Origin: an uncultured Verrucomicrobia subdivision 3 bacterium
Lineage (GTDB): Bacteria; Verrucomicrobiota; Verrucomicrobiia; Limisphaerales; UBA11358
Direction: 5' to 3'
Assembly (NCBI GenBank): GCA_903944085.1
Contig: CAJAQO010000036.1
Span: forward strand, 1 to 33,920
Length of the DNA stretch: 33,920 nucleotides
The position numbers and the translations under genes were made by a program. This document shows, piece by piece, positions 25,798 to 33,569 of this stretch. The notes beneath the pieces are model-generated. The model was not told the DNA's origin. It did no database searches and saw nothing but the letters and a program-made list of their open reading frames with translations. Within the stretch, counting starts at the first letter, position 1, and each line of letters begins with the position of its first letter.

Positions 25798-26085
25798 ATG
25801 GCCGGAACCGGCATTGTCAATCGCATGGATGAATCCAAAGCACCGCCGGCCGCGCCGGCGACCAAGCCGGCCGCGATTGCTCATCCGCGTGACCCGCTGC
25901 ACGGCATCACGCTGGAGCAAATCCTCAATCAACTGGTCCAGCGGCACGGCTGGAGCGAGATGAGTCGGCGCATTCCCGTCCGCTGTTTTCAGTTCAATCC
26001 GTCGGTGAAGTCCAGTCTCACCTTTCTGCGCAAAACGCCGTGGGCGCGCAAGAAGGTTGAAGACTGGTTCATCGGCGAGCTTTGA
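25798..26085 (+). CDS. VF530-family (DUF2132) putative DNA-binding protein
   Basis: About 95 residues. After an Ala/Pro-rich N-terminus the sequence carries the family core HPRDPLHGITLEQILNQLVQ, RHGWSEMSRRIPVRCF, then NPSVKSSLTFLRKTPWARKK. This is the signature of the small VF530 family, conserved in many bacteria and suggested to bind DNA; its exact function is unknown. Start uncertain: ATG 25798 or ATG 25825. It stands alone between the giant protease and the convergent gpsA. Confidence 0.88.
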   Translation: MAGTGIVNRMDESKAPPAAPATKPAAIAHPRDPLHGITLEQILNQLVQRHGWSEMSRRIPVRCFQFNPSVKSSLTFLRKTPWARKKVEDWFIGEL

Positions 26086-26159
26086 CGGCAACGCGATCCG
26101 TTTGCCCGCCGTGACCACGCTTGGCGGCTTTGGCACCGGTCTTCAAACTTGGCGCGGAA

Positions 26160-27137
26160 TCAGTCTTCGGCTTTGAAGGCGCGCGAAATCAAATCGCGCA
26201 CGGCCTGCCGGGGATTTTTCCCTTCGTAAAGCATCGCGTGAACCTCGTCAATGATTGGCGTCGGCACGTTTTTTTCCCGCGCGAGCCGATGCGCGGAGCG
26301 CGCGGTGGGATAGCCTTCGGCCAGCTTCGGATGCGAGGCTTGGATCGCCGCCATCGTCTCGCCGCGACCAAGTCGTTCGCCGAGATCGCGGTTGCGGCTT
26401 TGCTTGGAAAAGCACGTCAGCATCAAATCGCCCAAGCCGCTCAAGCCGGAAAAAGTTTCCGCCTGCGCCCCGCACGCCACGCCGAGCCGCCGCAGTTCGG
26501 ACAACGAGCGCGTCACCAAGCCGGCTTTGGTATTGTCGCCGTAACCCAGGCCGTCGCTCACGCCCGCGCCAACGGCGATGACATTTTTCAGCGCGCCGCC
26601 GTATTCCACTCCGAGAATGTCGGTGCTCCGATAAATCCGAAATTCCGGGCGATGAAAAAGTCCCTGCACCGTTTTCGCCGTGCCGGTGCTTTCGCACGCA
26701 CAGACGACCGTCGTCGGAATGCCCAAAGCCACTTCGCGCGCGAAGCTCGGACCCGACAACGCCGCCACGCGATCCGCCGGCGCTTGTTCGCGCAAAATCC
26801 GGCTCATCGTCTCGCCGGTTTCAAATTCAATGCCTTTCGTCACGCTGACAAAAATTCCGGGATGACCTTTCAGCTTCACCGCCACGTCGCGGAAAAATTG
26901 CGACGGAATCGCCATCACCAGCACTTCCCGCCCGCCGACGGCTTTCGCAAAATCCGGTTCCGTTTTCCAATCGGTCGGCAGCGCCACGCCCGGCAGCAGT
27001 TTTTCGCTGCGACCGGATTGCAATTCCGCGAGCAGCGCGGTGTTGATGTCCCACAGCGTCACGGAATTGCCGTTCTCCTGAAGGACTTTCGCCAGCGACG
27101 CGCCCCAAGCGCCCGCACCTAAAACGCAGATTCTCAT
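26160..27137 (-). CDS. gpsA: Glycerol-3-phosphate dehydrogenase [NAD(P)+]
   Basis: Reduces dihydroxyacetone phosphate to sn-glycerol-3-phosphate, the backbone for phospholipids, in the cytoplasm. 325 residues, normal length. Nucleotide-binding GAGAWG at 7-12, substrate segment LSGPSFAREVALGIPT, catalytic Lys184 in GGALKNVIAVGAG, and GDNTKAGLVTR followed by GLSGLGDLMLTC. The start ATG overlaps the plsY stop (ATGA), so the two successive steps of lipid precursor supply are encoded as a coupled pair. Confidence 0.97.
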   Translation of the reverse strand: MRICVLGAGAWGASLAKVLQENGNSVTLWDINTALLAELQSGRSEKLLPGVALPTDWKTEPDFAKAVGGREVLVMAIPSQFFRDVAVKLKGHPGIFVSVTKGIEFETGETMSRILREQAPADRVAALSGPSFAREVALGIPTTVVCACESTGTAKTVQGLFHRPEFRIYRSTDILGVEYGGALKNVIAVGAGVSDGLGYGDNTKAGLVTRSLSELRRLGVACGAQAETFSGLSGLGDLMLTCFSKQSRNRDLGERLGRGETMAAIQASHPKLAEGYPTARSAHRLAREKNVPTPIIDEVHAMLYEGKNPRQAVRDLISRAFKAED

Positions 27138-27805
27138 TTCGATTCTTTCTTTTGGCCGAAGCGGTTTTCCGTGCCCGCCAGCAGCCGTTGAATGTTGGAT
27201 TTGTGTTTGTAAATCGCCAGCGCGCCGAGCGCCGTCGTGACGATGCCGAGAAATAAATTATGCGGCGTCATCACCCAGACTGTCACCGGCAATGCCACCG
27301 CTGCGGAAATCGAGCCGACCGAAACATATTTTGTCAGGAGAATCGCCACAATGAAAACCACCAGCGCCACCAGCACCGCCCACGGCGCGAGCGCCAGATA
27401 AACGCCCGCCGTCGTCGCGATGCCTTTGCCGCCTTTGAACTTCAGCCAGCAGGTGTAATTGTGGCCGAGCACGGCGAAAATTCCCGCCACCACATAGAAC
27501 CGCATTTGAAATTCAACCGGCGTGTCCTGGAAATAACGGAACAATCCTGAATAATGCGGAATTAGCCAGTTGTAAATTATTGGCGGCAGAAAAGCACACG
27601 CGACGTAGCCTTTCGCTACGTCCAGCAGCAGCACGGCGATTCCCGCCGGCTTGCCCAGCACGCGCATGGCGTTGGTTGCGCCGATGTTGCCGCTGCCCAC
27701 GGCGCGAATGTCAATGCCCTTGGCTTTCGCCGCAAGGAAGCCAAACGGAATCGAGCCGAGCAGATACGCGGCGAGCGCGGTCAGGATGTAACACAGAATT
27801 GGCAC
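27134..27805 (-). CDS. plsY: Acyl-phosphate:glycerol-3-phosphate acyltransferase
   Basis: Inner-membrane enzyme that transfers an acyl group from acyl phosphate to glycerol-3-phosphate to give lysophosphatidate. The family motifs are present: LLGSIPFGFL followed by GSGNIGATNAMRVLGK, then GHNYTCWLKFKGGKGIATTAG, with several hydrophobic helices and a basic C-terminus. It is upstream of and overlaps gpsA, which makes its substrate. Start taken at GTG 27805; a TTG two codons upstream (27811) is the alternative. Confidence 0.96.
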   Translation of the reverse strand: MPILCYILTALAAYLLGSIPFGFLAAKAKGIDIRAVGSGNIGATNAMRVLGKPAGIAVLLLDVAKGYVACAFLPPIIYNWLIPHYSGLFRYFQDTPVEFQMRFYVVAGIFAVLGHNYTCWLKFKGGKGIATTAGVYLALAPWAVLVALVVFIVAILLTKYVSVGSISAAVALPVTVWVMTPHNLFLGIVTTALGALAIYKHKSNIQRLLAGTENRFGQKKESK

Positions 27806-27848
27806 GCGCAAAGTTTATGACTCAAACAACCAAAGTCCAAATTGAAAT

Positions 27849-27934
27849 CTCACGCCAAGGCGCAAAGGCGCGAAGTTAAAAGGGAAATCTTCCAACTTCC
27901 AAAGGCTCTTTGCGGCTTTGCGCCTTTGCGTGAG
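27849..27934. repeat. Imperfect inverted repeat between divergent plsY and oxidoreductase genes
   Basis: 27849-27875 and 27908-27934 are 27-base arms that pair at 24 positions (core AAGGCGCAAAG), with a 32-base loop. The right arm (CTTTGCGGCTTTGCG) resembles the left part of the repeats near 33430. It is probably a mobile palindromic element rather than a promoter feature, although it occupies the divergent promoter region. Confidence 0.7.
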
Positions 27935-27978
27935 GAATTTTGATTTTCCGAAGGCCGGTTCAATGGCAGACTCCGCGC

Positions 27979-29010
27979 ATGGCTAAAGTCAAAGTCGCCG
28001 TTCTCGGCACCGGTTCGCTCGGTCAACATCACGCCCGGATTTATTCCGAACTCCACGCCGCTGGCGAGGTTGAACTCACCGGCATTTACGACGCGCACGC
28101 GGAAACCGCCCGCAAAATCGCGGAGAAACACAAGCTGCACGTCTTCGCCTCCATCGCCGAAGCCGCCGCCGCCAGCGACGCGCTGAACATCGTCACGCCC
28201 ACGACAACACATTTCGACATCGCCAAACAACTGCTTGCCGCCGGCAAACACGTGCTCGTCGAGAAACCGATGACCGACAGCTCCGAGCAAGCCGCCGAAC
28301 TGTGCGAACTGGCATTGAAGAAGAATCTCGTCCTCCAAGTCGGCCACGTCGAGCGGTTCAATCCCGTTTTCAATTTTCTCCAGACCGTCGCCACCGAGCC
28401 GAAGTTTATCGAATGCCATCGCCTCTCGCCATTTCCCGCGCGCAGCACCGACATCGGCGTCGTGCTGGATTTGATGATTCACGATCTCGATGTGGTGCTC
28501 GCCTTCGTCAAATCGCCCGTGACCAGCGTGGACGGCGTGGGCATTCCGGTGTTGAGCAAGAGCGAGGACATCGCCAACGTGCGCCTGCGCTTTGCCAACG
28601 GCTGCGTGGCCAACCTCACCGCCAGCCGCGTCAGCCCGGAGCGGATGCGCAAGATCCGCGTCTTCAGCGGCCCGACCAATCCCTGCTACATCTCGCTCGA
28701 TTACCGCGTGCAGGAAGGATTCATCTATCGCGTCGCCCGCGACGGCGAGGAAGAAAGTTCGCTGCTGAAGAAGGTGCTCGCCGCCAAGCTCGGCATTGGC
28801 AAAGACTCCACCATCGTCAGCCAGTTTGCCGGCAAGAAGATTGTGCGTGAGCCGGTGCCGATTGCGAAGGACGAACCGCTCAAGCTGGAACTGCAACATT
28901 TCGTCGAATGCGTCCGCGCGCAGCAAACCCCGATGGTCAGCGGCGAATCCGCCAAACGCGCGCTGGACCTAGCGTTTGAAATCACGCGGCAGATTCAGCA
29001 ACTCAAATAA
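27979..29010 (+). CDS. Gfo/Idh/MocA-family NAD(P)-dependent oxidoreductase
   Basis: 343 residues. N-terminal Rossmann fold (VKVAVLGTGSLGQHHARIYS) and the family motif EKPMTDSSEQAAEL containing the usual catalytic-lysine segment. The C-terminal alpha/beta domain has GHVERFNPVF and HRLSPFPARSTDIGVVLDL followed by MIHDLDVVL. It resembles the nucleotide-sugar dehydrogenases of this family, such as UDP-GlcNAc 3-dehydrogenases that act in lipid A synthesis, but the substrate cannot be told from sequence. It is divergent from plsY. Start set at the ATG just before the Rossmann strand; the frame is open 13 codons further upstream. Confidence 0.88.
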   Translation: MAKVKVAVLGTGSLGQHHARIYSELHAAGEVELTGIYDAHAETARKIAEKHKLHVFASIAEAAAASDALNIVTPTTTHFDIAKQLLAAGKHVLVEKPMTDSSEQAAELCELALKKNLVLQVGHVERFNPVFNFLQTVATEPKFIECHRLSPFPARSTDIGVVLDLMIHDLDVVLAFVKSPVTSVDGVGIPVLSKSEDIANVRLRFANGCVANLTASRVSPERMRKIRVFSGPTNPCYISLDYRVQEGFIYRVARDGEEESSLLKKVLAAKLGIGKDSTIVSQFAGKKIVREPVPIAKDEPLKLELQHFVECVRAQQTPMVSGESAKRALDLAFEITRQIQQLK

Positions 29011-29026
29011 GCCGGAGAAAATCTTA

Positions 29027-30592
29027 ATGGACTCAAAGAAAACTATCCATGCGCTTTTTGAATGGGAAGGGTTGCAGTCCAAAAAGAAAATCGCGCGCTT
29101 GGAACATTCAGGGAACCTTCTTTCAGGCAGTTCCACAGCAACAATTGCACGTGGTGATTCTTATGAGCTTTATTGCGAGGTTCAAGGTTTCACTGACAGT
29201 CCATTTGGCCCGCAACTCGAAATTCAAAATCTCCGTTTTGGCGCATTTAACTTTTCTGGCGATTGTGATGGCTACAAAGGTATTTTTTCTAACTGCTACA
29301 TTGGCGGTCTTCAGTCGTTTGTGGATTGTGAATCTGGGACACATAAAAATAATTCGTTTAGTCTGAATCTCCACACAGATTCCTTCGAACAGAAAGCTGT
29401 TGGAACTTGGAATGAAGTTACTCATATTGATTGGTTTCTAAATGGTCCAGGTGATTGCATTTTTTCGAGAAGCATTTCTCGACAACACGATAAAGGGTAT
29501 TCACGAACCATTGAAGGCCCCAAAAATTACAGACTTGCGGCTGGCAGTAGCGCGCCCGGTGTTGATGTTGGCTGTGCTTGGATTCAACTTCCAGAATTCT
29601 CTTTCATTATCAGGCGGGTGCCGGAGGAATATGCACCTTCCTGGTCAAAAAACTTTGCCATTGAGTATTCGACCAAACTTTCACTGATTCCCGAAGAGAA
29701 AACACGCAAGGCGATCACAGAAATAGTTAGTTTTGTTCTAGGGCGCAGATTAATTGACATCGGTGACACATCTTTCGCAGATGAAGGCCTTGAATTTTCC
29801 ATGCAAAACTGGGATACCGAAGCGCATTTTTCACCTGTTAAAGTTAAATCTGACTTGCCGTATCTTTTGAGGAGCTGGAATCCTCACGGAATTAATGTTC
29901 AAGCACTGTGCTCCAAGCCGGATTTCGCACCAATTCCAATTGAGCGAATACACAGACATAAAAATCAAGCTGTCGAAGCTGTCCTGACCAAACTTGTGCC
30001 TGTTTATTTGGATCTTCGTGACACGTTGGCACTGGATCATGCCCTTTGGCGTTATTGGACGTTTCAAGAAATGCCGCTTGGAATTAATCTTCCCATGCTG
30101 GTAAGTGGAATTGAAATTTTATCAAAAGCCTGGTTCGACTCACCATATTCAGCGTCGCACGGCAATTTCACACCGAAAGAACAATTCCTGAATCTATTAC
30201 AGCAAGACTTCGATAGCATTCGCGCAAAACTTGTGAGTGCAAGCATGAATAATCCATCAATGCAGCAATTGAAAAATGCAATGACATTGGAAGCGCTGAT
30301 GAGGCGAATTCAAGATTCATTTGAAATGGGAATTGGTGCAAAAACCCGTCGCTTTTTTGAAGAATTGGGTTGGCAACCTACAGAAAAAGAAAATATGGCG
30401 TTGACTGCGGCAAGGAGCAAACAAGTTCACGGACACAGCGAAAAGGAAGATGCCGACGAGCTTTACATCTTGAGCGAAAGCCTTCGGACTCTTTTCTATA
30501 AAACCATGCTTAGCCTGCTTGGATATTCTGGAGAATATTTTGATTATGCAAAACGAGAAGTTCAGATTTTGAACCCCGTGTCTCTGCCTTAA
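29027..30592 (+). CDS. HEPN-domain protein, ApeA-like candidate abortive-infection effector
   Basis: 521 residues from ATG 29027, preceded by GGAG. The gene is visibly more AT-rich than its surroundings. The N-terminal half is beta-rich (FEWEGLQSKKKIARLEHSGN, QLEIQNLRFGAFNFSGDCDG). The C-terminal half is helical and ends with RSKQVHG, an RX4H motif (Arg463, His468) characteristic of HEPN ribonuclease domains, then LYILSESLRTLFYKTMLSLL. This layout matches ApeA-type anti-phage proteins, which as I recall act by cleaving tRNA. Family membership is my judgement from motif and layout, not a search. Next to it is a restriction-modification pair, consistent with a defence island. The stop codon lies within the repeat at 30574-30682. 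Confidence 0.7.
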   Translation: MDSKKTIHALFEWEGLQSKKKIARLEHSGNLLSGSSTATIARGDSYELYCEVQGFTDSPFGPQLEIQNLRFGAFNFSGDCDGYKGIFSNCYIGGLQSFVDCESGTHKNNSFSLNLHTDSFEQKAVGTWNEVTHIDWFLNGPGDCIFSRSISRQHDKGYSRTIEGPKNYRLAAGSSAPGVDVGCAWIQLPEFSFIIRRVPEEYAPSWSKNFAIEYSTKLSLIPEEKTRKAITEIVSFVLGRRLIDIGDTSFADEGLEFSMQNWDTEAHFSPVKVKSDLPYLLRSWNPHGINVQALCSKPDFAPIPIERIHRHKNQAVEAVLTKLVPVYLDLRDTLALDHALWRYWTFQEMPLGINLPMLVSGIEILSKAWFDSPYSASHGNFTPKEQFLNLLQQDFDSIRAKLVSASMNNPSMQQLKNAMTLEALMRRIQDSFEMGIGAKTRRFFEELGWQPTEKENMALTAARSKQVHGHSEKEDADELYILSESLRTLFYKTMLSLLGYSGEYFDYAKREVQILNPVSLP

Positions 30593-30682
30593 ACCAAAAC
30601 CGTGAAACCGAAAACCTTCCTGCTCATCGCTGGTGCTTTAGCTGCGGAGCAGCGCCCACTAGTAGCCCATAGCGCCAGCTAT
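30574..30682 (+). repeat. Composite repeat, copy A
   Basis: Left module CTCTGCCTTAAA, then GTGAAACCGAAAACCTTCCT, followed by GGTGCTTTAGCTGCGGAGCA and a truncated CCCATAGCGCCAGCTAT palindrome. Related copies are at 32668, 33427 and 33728. It supplies the stop codon of the HEPN gene and ends beside the methyltransferase stop. Confidence 0.85.
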
Positions 30683-30687
30683 TCAAT

Positions 30688-31677
30688 TCAGCTTCGCCGC
30701 GTTTTTGGGGAAAGTTTGGTTCGATAAGGCGCTTTCTTTTCGGCAAGAACCATTGTCAACTGTTGTTTGTCCTCGCGTTCAATCGAGCCATAGTCACCGT
30801 TCATCTGAAGTTCTTCACCGGTAAAATCGGGATAGAGAGCCGCGAGTCGAGGAATGGAACGTTCGGCCAGCTTGAAATACTCCTCGTCCAGTTCAACGCC
30901 GACGGAATCGTAACCAACCGCTTCAGCGGCGGCGACGGTTGAGCCAGAACCCATGAACGGATCAAGCACCGTGCCTTCGCCAAGTGGCAGGAGCGAACGA
31001 ACGATGACGCGCATAAAATATTGCGGCTTTAGACACGGGTGATTTGAAATGGCTTCTTCGCGGCCGGGCGTGCGTCCGCTCGGAATTGAGTCAGGCAATG
31101 GTTTGTCAACCGAGAGCCGTCGCAACCCGCCGGTTTTCCATTTGCGTAGATTTTCGGCCACCGTCTTTTCTTCAATCGGTTTTCGGAAAAGCATCCAAGG
31201 TTCGTAAGCGCCTTTTGGTGTCACGCAAACTTCTGGGAACTCCCGCTCCGCAAGTTTTGGTCTATCCCCGCCGCGAAAGCTGAAATAAAGGCGCATAATC
31301 GCCGCCCGCACTTCGTAGCCAGCATTGGTCATCGCGCCCTGGACAAGGTGTTGCAAAATGGGATGTCCAGCCACGCACACATGAGCACCCGGCACGAGCG
31401 CCGGCCACAGTGTCTTGCCCCATTCATGGAAGAAACGCCGAAGCTCCAGCTTTTGTGCGTCAGTCAAAACCGTAAAGCGAGGCAACGGGTCACGTTGGCT
31501 GCCGCCGATGGTCGGAGGCAGCCGCCACACTCCACCGCGTCCGGCGCGAAGCTTGGCAACCTCTTTCCCGGTAAATTCCAAAACGCCATAGGGCGGATCA
31601 GTGCACACGGCATGGAGCGAATGCGGCTTGCACCCGCGCAACCAGTCAAAACAATCTGCATGGTGGATTTGATACAT
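30688..31677 (-). CDS. Beta-class DNA methyltransferase (N4-cytosine or N6-adenine) of a type II-like system
   Basis: 329 residues. Motif IV DPPY (27-30) precedes the recognition region, and motif I FMGSGST (241-247) lies in the C-terminal part with VGVELDEEYF after it. This order defines the beta class of amino-methyltransferases. The enzyme would methylate A-N6 or C-N4 in the same site cut by the divergent nuclease. The start ATG has AGGTAAG just upstream. The closing segment (after about 290) is charged and may be accessory. The recognition sequence cannot be read from the protein. Confidence 0.92.
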   Translation of the reverse strand: MYQIHHADCFDWLRGCKPHSLHAVCTDPPYGVLEFTGKEVAKLRAGRGGVWRLPPTIGGSQRDPLPRFTVLTDAQKLELRRFFHEWGKTLWPALVPGAHVCVAGHPILQHLVQGAMTNAGYEVRAAIMRLYFSFRGGDRPKLAEREFPEVCVTPKGAYEPWMLFRKPIEEKTVAENLRKWKTGGLRRLSVDKPLPDSIPSGRTPGREEAISNHPCLKPQYFMRVIVRSLLPLGEGTVLDPFMGSGSTVAAAEAVGYDSVGVELDEEYFKLAERSIPRLAALYPDFTGEELQMNGDYGSIEREDKQQLTMVLAEKKAPYRTKLSPKTRRS

Positions 31678-31752
31678 TTCTTACCTGAAGACCAATTTCA
31701 ACTATAGGCGAAAGACAATCAAGCAAAAAACATGTATCAACTATGGGCGAAA
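31669..31752. promoter_or_regulatory. Divergent control region of the restriction-modification pair
   Basis: Two 16-bp direct repeats differ at one base: TCAACTATAGGCGAAA (31698-31713) and TCAACTATGGGCGAAA (31737-31752). The second covers the start codon of the nuclease gene. In addition, TTGATACAT (31669-31677) and ATGTATCAA (31732-31740) form a 9-bp inverted repeat covering the methyltransferase start. They are good candidates for operators bound by the HTH domain of the nuclease. Confidence 0.65.
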
Positions 31753-32648
31753 TGGACACCAAAGCAACTATCGGCCGTTTTCTTCGCAAACTCCGCGAAC
31801 AGAAACAGCTCACTCAAGAGCAACTGGCCAATAAAACCGGCATCACCTACCAGCATCTGTCCGGCATGGAAAACGGTCGAGAGAATTTCACGATTGATAT
31901 TCTTGAATCTCTTGCCCACGCACTCGTCTATCCGTTGCCTCAATTGATTGCCGGTGCGTTTGCTCCTGAACCAACCGCATCTGGCATCACTGTAAATCAC
32001 GATTATTTTCGCCCACAAGTTCCGCTGCCGCCAGGCATGAAGATTGCCCATCTGGAAGCAGCGATGAACGCCACACAAAGCATTGTGGCGCGCATCAATG
32101 CCAACTTGCTCATCAGCGGGGCGAAGCCGCTCCCGGAATACATTCAGGGCAATAATTTCAGCGGACTGGTGTCGAATGTCTTTTGTGATGCGTTGAATGA
32201 CCATTCACCCTACAAACATAATTCCCACCAAGCCTATCCCGACCTCGTCAATGCGACTGTGGAGAAAGGTGGCAAACTGGCTGGCTTGGAAGTGAAATCA
32301 ACCGTTCAAATTGGCAAGGGTGGCGAAAGCCACAATGGGCATTCCGGCTGGCATCTCATCGCGTGTTTTCAAATTGAACCGCAAACGGGAAACGTCCGAT
32401 TCATTCACCTTATGTTTGCCGTGCTTAACGGACATGGTCATTCTGAACCCGATTGGACTTACGTTGGCAGCAAAGTCAATGCGGACACAGGGAGTCGCCG
32501 CACTGAAACCTACAACACTACATTGGCTGGCACGACCAAACTTCGTGATGGTTCTATTTTTCTTGATTCAACAGCCGTTAATTTCAAACGCTGGCGTCAA
32601 AAGCGCAAAGATGTCGTTCCACCTTATTCAATATTTTCACAGAGGTAA
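31743..32648 (+). CDS. Restriction endonuclease with N-terminal XRE HTH and PD-ExK nuclease domain
   Basis: 301 residues. An XRE/Cro-type helix-turn-helix (about 10-66: TQEQLANKTGITYQHLSGME) is joined to a domain with YPDLVNATVEK (Pro166-Asp167) and LEVK (Glu183, Lys185), the PD-(D/E)xK catalytic signature, followed by GWHLIACFQ. The divergent partner is a DNA methyltransferase, so this is most likely the restriction half, with a built-in controller domain instead of a separate C protein. An Mrr-like or repair nuclease is less likely given the partner. ATG 31743 lies in a putative operator; ATG 31752 is an alternative start. Codon use is less GC-rich than the flanking housekeeping genes. Confidence 0.82.
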   Translation: MGEMDTKATIGRFLRKLREQKQLTQEQLANKTGITYQHLSGMENGRENFTIDILESLAHALVYPLPQLIAGAFAPEPTASGITVNHDYFRPQVPLPPGMKIAHLEAAMNATQSIVARINANLLISGAKPLPEYIQGNNFSGLVSNVFCDALNDHSPYKHNSHQAYPDLVNATVEKGGKLAGLEVKSTVQIGKGGESHNGHSGWHLIACFQIEPQTGNVRFIHLMFAVLNGHGHSEPDWTYVGSKVNADTGSRRTETYNTTLAGTTKLRDGSIFLDSTAVNFKRWRQKRKDVVPPYSIFSQR

Positions 32649-32667
32649 GGGACGGTTCTGTTTACTC

Positions 32668-32740
32668 GCGTCTCCCCGTCTCTGCGTTAAAATAAAGCCG
32701 GGAAACCGAAAACCTTCCTGCTCCTCGCCGGCGATGAGGG
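32668..32740 (+). repeat. Composite repeat, copy B
   Basis: GTCTCCCCGTCTCTGCGTTA, then GGAAACCGAAAACCTTCCTG and CTCCTCGCCGG match the left module of the other copies. After that the sequence diverges, with an inverted-repeat element (32756-32847) in place of the TTTAGCTGCGG tail. Together with copy A it brackets the restriction-modification genes in direct orientation. Confidence 0.8.
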
Positions 32741-32755
32741 CAACAATTCCCCTGC

Positions 32756-32847
32756 AGGAGACGAGGTGACGAGTCTCTAACTCTTATCGGACGGCCTTTT
32801 CATGCAGTGGCCGGAAAACCAGTTTGAGACTCCTCACGTCGTCTCCT
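32756..32847. repeat. MITE-like element with 22-bp terminal inverted repeats
   Basis: 32756-32777 (starts AGGAGACGAGG) and 32826-32847 (ends GTCTCCT) are inverted repeats matching at 20 of 22 positions, separated by 48 bases. There is no coding capacity. The size and structure fit a small non-autonomous palindromic element. Confidence 0.7.
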
Positions 32848-32897
32848 ACAAATAATCCATGGATTTCACCGCGCGATCCGCTGAGCCGGCACTTGCT

Positions 32898-33337
32898 TCA
32901 TGTGTCGCCCGCCCTGCTTCATGTGCCGGCAGCCATATTTCATGTGTCGGAAGCCCTGTTTCATGTAAAATCACCGGTTTCTCATGTTTTATCCCTGCCA
33001 ATCTCGTGGTTGCCCGGCAAAAACATGGTTTAGGGAGGGTTTCGTCAGGTTAAGAATGGCGTTCGTCAGGTTAAGAACGCAGTTCCTCACCTGAGACATG
33101 GGGTTTTTCAGGTGAAGCGTGGTCGGCCTCACCTGATGGAGCCAATTCTTCACCTGAGGAAGTCCATGGCTCAGGTGAGTCGAGGCCGGCAACAGCCGTG
33201 GATCGCGTCGCTCACCTGAAGCAACCGCTGGTTCACCTGAGGAATCGCCCGGCTCAAGTGAGGAAACCTGGCTATCAGGTGAGGAACGCCGTCCGTAACA
33301 TGACGAAGCTGGTTTTACACCTGAGGAAACCGCTCCA
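32898..33337. repeat. Diverged tandem array, about 21 units of 21 bp
   Basis: An octamer core recurs at a 21-base step: 32898, 32919, 32940, 32961, 32982, then weak copies near 33003 and 33024, then 33045, 33066, 33087, 33108, 33129, 33150, 33171, a weak copy at 33192, and 33212, 33233, 33254, 33275, 33296, 33317. The first five cores read TCATGT; later ones read TCACCTGA or its reverse complement TCAGGTGA, often followed by GGAA. One base is missing between 33171 and 33212; otherwise the phase is kept throughout. Confidence 0.88.
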
Positions 33338-33426
33338 AATTGTGCTGTTTCGGCAGTTCCACTGTCCACCGGACTTGCTTTGGGACTCGAAGCGGAGTCA
33401 AAACCTGACGGGCACAAGAATTTACT

Positions 33427-33550
33427 CCGCGTCTTGGCGGCTTTGCGTTAAAATCCGGCCGTTGAAACCGAAAACCTTCATACTCATCGCCGGTGCTTTA
33501 GCTGCGGAGCAGCGCCCGGCAGTAGCCCATAGCGCCAGCTATGGGTTTAA
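33427..33550 (+). repeat. Composite repeat, copy C (full form)
   Basis: Left module GCGGCTTTGCGTTAAAAT, TTGAAACCGAAAACCTTC; then two perfect hairpins, GCTGCGGAGCAGC (33501-33513) and CCCATAGCGCCAGCTATGGG (33526-33545). The plus strand could encode KPKTFILIAGALA, like a signal-peptide start, but no gene follows. Confidence 0.85.
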
Positions 33551-33569
33551 TCGCCCACGCACCCACCAA

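Noticed and set aside
27850-28926. 358-codon minus-strand frame opposite the Gfo/Idh/MocA gene
   Set aside because: Antisense shadow; the plus strand has a Rossmann motif and EKP signature.
32898-33337. CRISPR array
   Set aside because: The period is only 21 bp with a short degenerate core and no conserved repeat of 24-40 bp alternating with unique spacers; no cas genes nearby.
32989-33417. 142-codon minus-strand frame in the array
   Set aside because: Same reason: its heptad pattern comes from the DNA period, and no start signal or domain is visible.
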